The notes under the pieces were generated by a model, which did not search any database, was not told the origin of the DNA, and saw only the letters and a list, made by a program, of their open reading frames with translations. Position numbers and translations under genes: made by a program. Shown piece after piece: positions 59,401-64,000 of a stretch of DNA of 64,000 nucleotides. Source of the stretch: Cyclina sinensis (taxonomy: Eukaryota; Mollusca; Bivalvia; Venerida; Veneridae); contig JAAONU010000019.1 in assembly GCA_012932295.1 (NCBI GenBank), forward strand, positions 29,675,913 through 29,739,912, read 5' to 3'. Numbering within the stretch: position 1 is the stretch's first letter; every line of letters begins with the position of its first letter.

Positions 59401-59986
59401 AATTATACAGTTCTCTTAGCTGTTGCTTAAAATATGACAGATCCTTAAATGGAAGAACATAGGCAGTACTCATTTAATTGGGCAATTGTGTAAGTGTTAT
59501 AAAACTTACATTTAGAACAGTTTATAGTAGTTTCAATTTTTAGCTACTTATTCCTGGCAGTTTAAAACCAGTGTTCTGAAATGTTATTGAACCTATGTAA
59601 TAAAGAAGATAGGAGCCTCTAACTAGTCTACATGATATGCTGAGTATTTTACATAAGTATTATGGACCCAAAAAATGTAAGACTGGCCTTAAAGTCCTTG
59701 AATTTCTTGCTTAAGTTTGTGTATGAACCATGGTGGAACATTACTGTATCTTTTAGAAGTACTATCCATACAATATTACACTGAAATTTCATTTAAAAAA
59801 TAATAGATCCAAATTGGAGGACATTAGAATCATTAACAGAAAACCTTGTCTTTGGAATTCAATTATAATATATTGTGTCTGTTAGCAGTATGCCAAGGTA
59901 GAACAAACTTCACCTGTCTATTTTCAGCTGATAATGACCAACAAAAAGAACAAGTACAAGATTTAGAGGATGAAGATGCCTCCTAG
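56282..59986 (+). CDS. YWHAE: 14-3-3 epsilon copy B: second complete cassette of exons 2-5 without its own visible exon 1
   Basis: Exons 56282-56487, 56979-57085, 58397-58740 and 59928-59986, all GT-AG with the same phases as cassette A. Joined to exon 1 at 43707 it gives 786 nt, 261 aa, with no premature stop. The protein keeps every binding residue and has the usual GSRRASWR. It differs from A mainly in helices 2-4 ([20 protein letters not shown]), exon 3 ([20 protein letters not shown]) and the start of exon 4 ([20 protein letters not shown]). Long divergence with intact splice sites argues that it is used. Two readings remain: alternative terminal cassette of one gene, or a tandem gene with an unrecognised first exon. 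Confidence 0.93.
56979..57085 (+). CDS. YWHAE: 14-3-3 epsilon cassette B, exon 3
   Basis: Encodes [20 protein letters not shown], then [16 protein letters not shown]. Acceptor CTTTCAG, donor GTAAGTAG. The last 35 nt and the donor are the founder unit of the minisatellite that follows. Confidence 0.95.
57051..57271 (+). repeat. 52-bp minisatellite seeded by the 3' end of exon 3B and its splice donor
   Basis: Units start at 57051 (still coding), 57103, 57155, 57207 and 57259 (partial). Each begins GAAAA(A/T)GGAGA and includes the equivalent of AAAATGTAAGTAG, so the intron carries two further exact GTAAGTAG donor-like sites and one GTATGTAG. The two middle units are nearly identical, showing recent expansion. 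Confidence 0.93.
58397..58740 (+). CDS. YWHAE: 14-3-3 epsilon cassette B, exon 4
   Basis: Acceptor TTTCCAG; encodes [20 protein letters not shown] through [16 protein letters not shown], the same 344 nt length as A. Its first 124 nt differ from A at about 41 positions, but the following 220 nt at only about 13, mostly silent. Donor GTTAGTA. Confidence 0.96.
59928..59986 (+). CDS. YWHAE: 14-3-3 epsilon cassette B, exon 5 (C-terminal tail and stop)
   Basis: Acceptor ATTTTCAG; encodes [19 protein letters not shown] and TAG. Same length and phase as in cassette A. Confidence 0.93.
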
Positions 59987-62500
59987 AAGTACAGAGAAAG
60001 AATATCATCGCTTCTCAGTCCTCGATGTGTTTCCATATATAACAAATCCACTGTGAATGTGACAGCTATTTATATATATACAAAAACCCTACTGACAAGA
60101 AATAGTTTTCTTTTTTTTATCATTGGCACTAGATGACTGCCTTTATTAATTTAAGGTTTTATAAAGGTGTACACAACTAATTTAAGGTTTTTAAGAAAAA
60201 ATGTATCTTGCTGTCAACTTGTATCTTGCTTCAGTCTATATATGCCTTTCTCTGTAAACACAAACACACTTTTCCCTGAAAAAGAAATTTTAATACTACT
60301 TGCATTTTAACACATCATTTGCAGTCCTTACTGCAAAAACTGGAAAGTTGAATTCAAATATAAAAAAAAAATGAGTTAAAATCAGCAATATAAAAACAAA
60401 GAAATGAAAGGAAATCTGAGAGTATGGATAGTAAACTAGTTAATTCCTCAAAGTTAATATTGTTTATGTACCAATATATATTCCAAATAAAAAAAAAAAG
60501 ATTGAATGAAATACACAAAGCTATGAAAATAATAACTAGATATTTGCATGGCTGTCTTAATTTTGCTTCTGTCTTAGTAGTATTCTTAGATTCACTCAGT
60601 TTGTTCAAGAAGTCCTCTAACTTCTCTACATGAACAAGCAGTGATTAGACCACATTTGCAAGTTCCTACCTAATAACTTTTTAAAGCATAATAATGATAA
60701 TGAAATCTCATTAAGCTGTAAATGCCACCGATGATTCTCCATTTATTTGTCTTAATTTTCAAACAAATTGGAGCTTCAAATGTTTACTTGAAATTCTTGG
60801 GCCCCTGATTGAAGGAACTGCTAAAAGTAACTTTTCTATTATTCTTATACTTCAAACGCATTTAAAATGAATTCGAGCAGGTAAAAGTATCAGGAATTGA
60901 AGGAAAGCTAAATGAATAGCAAACAGTGGGTACTACTTTCTTTGCATATGAACAAACATCTTGTGTCTACTTCATATTGAGTGAAATAGTTACTTTTTAT
61001 TGTGTGAACTGTAGTGATAGATTTATTTTGAGTCATTCCGTGTACTTGTCCTTGATTAAAAGATAAATGAATAAATTTCTGTTTCAATTTCCATAAATTC
61101 TCTTTCATTTCAAATGATCCCTGTTACATGTTTCAGTTCCAATACATTTCACCTTGACATCAAAATCTCAGGGTTCTTTATTTCATGGAATAGCAAATAA
61201 AGATTTTGGTCAGGAAGTCCAGTTCAAATCGGATTGTGGAGGTTTAAAAGAAAAACTGAAAAGTGCACTGCTTACAGCAGACTAAACTTTGATAAGATAA
61301 TGGTAGAACTGAACTTTCAATTGAAAATTTAAAAACCTTACTTTGAAATTACTTGACAAACTGAATAATTTATTTACTCATAAAACATGGGAAATCGTAT
61401 ACAGTTTGTGCTAGATAAGAGAAAAGATTTGAAGGTAGTACACAGAAAAGTTGTTTTGTTGGGCAAAGTAATAAACGCAATGGAACTGCAAATAGCAATG
61501 TAGAATCGAGTCTTCACTAGGCACATACGTAGAGGCTATTTTCTAAATGTTACTGTGTTGCACATAATTGGCCACTTGCACTGTACATCAAGGACAATAT
61601 TGGTAAATACCGACGTTCAACAACTGGGTGTAGGCAGCAAGATCCAAATGGAAGCTGTTACATCCTGTTTCAAATACATGTAATTTTTTTATATTTAAAT
61701 AGGCATCTTGCATTCATAGAATGGGTTCTTTACAATGAAATGAAAAGGGGTCTTAGTTGGGATGAAGTAAAACTAGAGAAAAAGGTGTGAAAGCCAAAAT
61801 ACTGTTTACAAAAACTCTTGCAATGTTGAGTTCAGTGGTATTATAGCACATTGTTACCAAAGCTGTAGACATATAAAGTGTGAATAATTATAGTTGAGTT
61901 AGCAGGTGGTTGTCAGAAATGCTTAGTATAAGTTGTCTGTTACCTTCAGTCTTGGTAACCAAAGTTGGTTAGGCTGCTTAAGGGACAATGTGAAAACATT
62001 GTATTTTCACAGTATCTTTGGTTTTTTTGCAAGCTAGATTGTAACTTTTACAGGTTTGAGTGAAATGTTTCTTATCTGCATGTTAGTATATCATACTTGT
62101 TTTCTTCCATCTTTTTGTGGTATAAAGTTTACACCAACATTTGACTCTAAAAGAAACCATGAATAGTTAGCTCCCCTTTGCCTCTTCTAGCAGTAAAGAT
62201 TTCACAATAAACAGTAGTCAGATATTTAGTGATTATAAAGGTTATATTTGTCTAACACACAGGAAGTTACTCTTTAAATAGTAGAATGTTAGTAGTTTTA
62301 CATCACTAAGTAAAACTGATTTTTAATTGCAAAGAAAGGTGTTGTTAATTCACCAGTAGCATACATCTATTGTGGTCCACTTGAACAATATAGTGATTTG
62401 ATTTTATCACTGCATTTTGTTTTTGTTTTGTCTTTCTTCATTGCTGTCTTAAGAAATTGTACTTTCTATGATTTGGCTTTAGAAAAATAAACTTGTACTT
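59987..62500 (+). other. 3' UTR of cassette B and downstream sequence
   Basis: No coding frames supported. AT-rich, with several AATAAA hexamers; the one at 62486-62491 (in AGAAAAATAAACTTGTACTT) is the best looking end of a long UTR, but an earlier end is equally possible. Confidence 0.45.
62486..62491 (+). terminator. Candidate polyadenylation signal, cassette B
   Basis: AATAAA followed within about 30 bp by T-rich sequence (TATTTTTTATTATTTTTG), the normal downstream element arrangement. It would imply a 3' UTR of about 2.5 kb. Confidence 0.4.
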
Positions 62501-63217
62501 GTGTTACCAGAGTATTTTTTATTATTTTTGTACACAAGACACACTGCTGAACACAGGTTCCTGTTACTCTAAACTGAATCAAAGGTGAAGGTCAGAGGTT
62601 AAAAGGTCAAGACCACAAAGATTTGACCAAGTATGCAAGGACATTGAAAATTGTTTGCCATTTTGCAACAGCATGTCATACAGTACCCTGGACAGAGGTT
62701 GAAAGACAGGATAATAATGTCAGATGGTTCGGGCATTGTTTTGCTCTCCTAACATAGATGGCAATTTTCGTTGCTTGAAAAAGGAACAATACAAAAGTTG
62801 ACTGAAAAGTTAAATATTGATTAGTGTTTTAACAAATCAATTTTATGAAGGCAGACAAATTCTTATTAGTAACAAATGAAAATAAACTGCTTGTTTTAAC
62901 TTCCAACTTACTTGGCGTAACTTGAGGCATCGATACCAATCCATGTCTTAAAATTAAAACACCCGACATTTGAGCATGGTATTAGTGGGAGCTTATTACT
63001 GGGTAGTGATGCTGTTAGCTAATAATGTGAATTATATTGCCCAAAGTAAATTTGCCATGAGCTACATAATCCAGTGGACACCAGGCAATTGATAAAAGAA
63101 ATTACAATAACTGCTTCGCTCCAAGTTTTCTAGAAAAGTTGCACCTTCTGTTGATTTTGAGTCACAGTGTGAAGTCCTTGATAAATGGTAGTTTCTTGTG
63201 CTTCCTACAGCAGTGGT

Positions 63218-63412
63218 TACAATTATTCGAGTTTAGTTTCATTGGGGTTTAACGCTGGTTTTAACAGCTACAGGGACAAATGACCATTAGACGCTCTGTC
63301 TGAGATCAATTATCACAGAGAAATTTTGCCGGCCCTGACAGGGATCGAACCAGGATTATTAAGATCGACAATCCAATGCTATACCGATCGAGCTAGCCAG
63401 GCCAGCACTACA
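63218..63412 (-). mobile_element. tRNA-derived SINE (possibly RUDI/V-SINE-like)
   Basis: Minus strand head GGCCTGGCTAGCTCGATCGG with A box, then GGTTCGATCCC as B box, then a body ending GCGTTAAACCCCAATGAAAC. A tRNA head plus a GTTAAACCCCA-type tail is a structure I recall for molluscan SINEs such as RUDI. The family name is from memory and not checked. Confidence 0.7.
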
Positions 63413-63639
63413 ATTATAATTATTGTGTCTACCTTAATGACTGAAACACTATTGAGTGATGTTAACAAAACAATGAGATAAAACACAAAAATCTTTTGCA
63501 ACGGAATACTTTTCATGTTTTATTGAAAGTCATTACTTCTTTAACAATTACATATTTCTTGAATCTTATTTCTATAAATACCACTACCATTATGGTTCTG
63601 CTTTGACAACTTACTTCATACTATATGACTACAAATTCT

Positions 63640-64000
63640 GATACTTACACATGACATGACTACCACTTGTGATAACTACACATTACATGACTACCAATTA
63701 TGATAATAACATGACTCTACCACTTATGATAATTACTCTACCACTAATGATAATTATTTATTACATGACTCTACCACTTATGATAACTACACAATACATG
63801 ACACTACCACTTATGATAATTACATATTACATAACTCTACCACTTATGTTAAATACATATAACATGACTCTACCACTTATGATAATTACATATTACATGA
63901 CTCTACCACTTATGATAATTACATATTACATGACTCTACCACTTATGATAATTACATATTACATGACTCTACCACTTATGATAATTACATATTACATGAC
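63640..64000. repeat. 33-bp minisatellite, continues past right edge
   Basis: Unit CATGACTCTACCACTTATGA plus TAATTACATATTA. Units are degenerate at the left (63640-63830) and near-perfect from about 63860 to the last base, at least four exact copies in a row. Array length cannot be judged because the window ends inside it. Confidence 0.92.

Noticed and set aside
60424..60633. Short plus-strand frame after the cassette B stop codon
   Set aside because: Lies in the 3' UTR, Lys/Ile/Asn/Leu-rich with no family similarity.
1..64000. CRISPR arrays, operons, prokaryotic genes
   Set aside because: The tandem arrays have no spacer-like unique segments of constant length, and all real genes are split by introns. 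The window is eukaryotic.

Overview
Eukaryotic nuclear DNA, AT-rich, with short exons, GT-AG introns and very many interspersed repeats. The repeat types are ones I associate with bivalve molluscs, and probably a heterodont (venerid-like) clam: minisatellite-cored elements with termini TAGCTCAC...CTCTTGTT, 'GGACGGACGG' tails and tRNA-derived SINEs. The species call is inference. Most long open frames in the window are chance frames in introns or repeats. The real coding sequence lies in small exons that I assembled by eye from splice sites and protein similarity.

Layout. (1) 1-16042, minus strand: the 5' and central part of GGNBP2 (gametogenetin-binding protein 2), eight well supported coding exons plus a probable ninth running off the left edge. 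Its introns are full of transposons. (2) 16043-19695: upstream region of GGNBP2, with a nested transposon cluster. (3) 19696-30597, plus strand: a predicted type II membrane protein of the DUF1647 / glycosyltransferase-like kind, 5 or 6 exons, with introns holding a LINE remnant, two large minisatellite-cored elements and a pogo/Tigger-like MITE. (4) 30598-43560: about 13 kb of intergenic DNA made of nested repeats: a Helitron-like element with CTAG end, a 145-bp array, a complete internally deleted hAT element with perfect 8-bp target duplication, and a second LINE 3' end. (5) 43707-59986, plus strand: a 14-3-3 epsilon locus. (6) 59987-64000: long 3' UTR, a tRNA-derived SINE and a 33-bp minisatellite that continues past the right edge.

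The most interesting locus is the 14-3-3 gene. I see one first coding exon (43707-43776), followed by two complete, intact, differently diverged sets of exons 2-5, each with its own stop codon and 3' UTR. Both sets have the phase needed to join the same first exon. I find no second first exon in the 4.1 kb between the sets. The arrangement suggests either one promoter making two 14-3-3 epsilon proteins (262 and 261 aa) by alternative terminal cassettes, or a tandem duplicate whose first exon I missed. The two sets are about 94% identical in the 3' two thirds of exon 4 but about 67% in the 5' third of the same exon, a pattern like gene conversion. The end of exon 3 in the second set, with its splice donor, has been amplified into a 52-bp minisatellite in the following intron.

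No prokaryotic features, CRISPR arrays or intact autonomous transposons were seen. All identity figures are hand counts.
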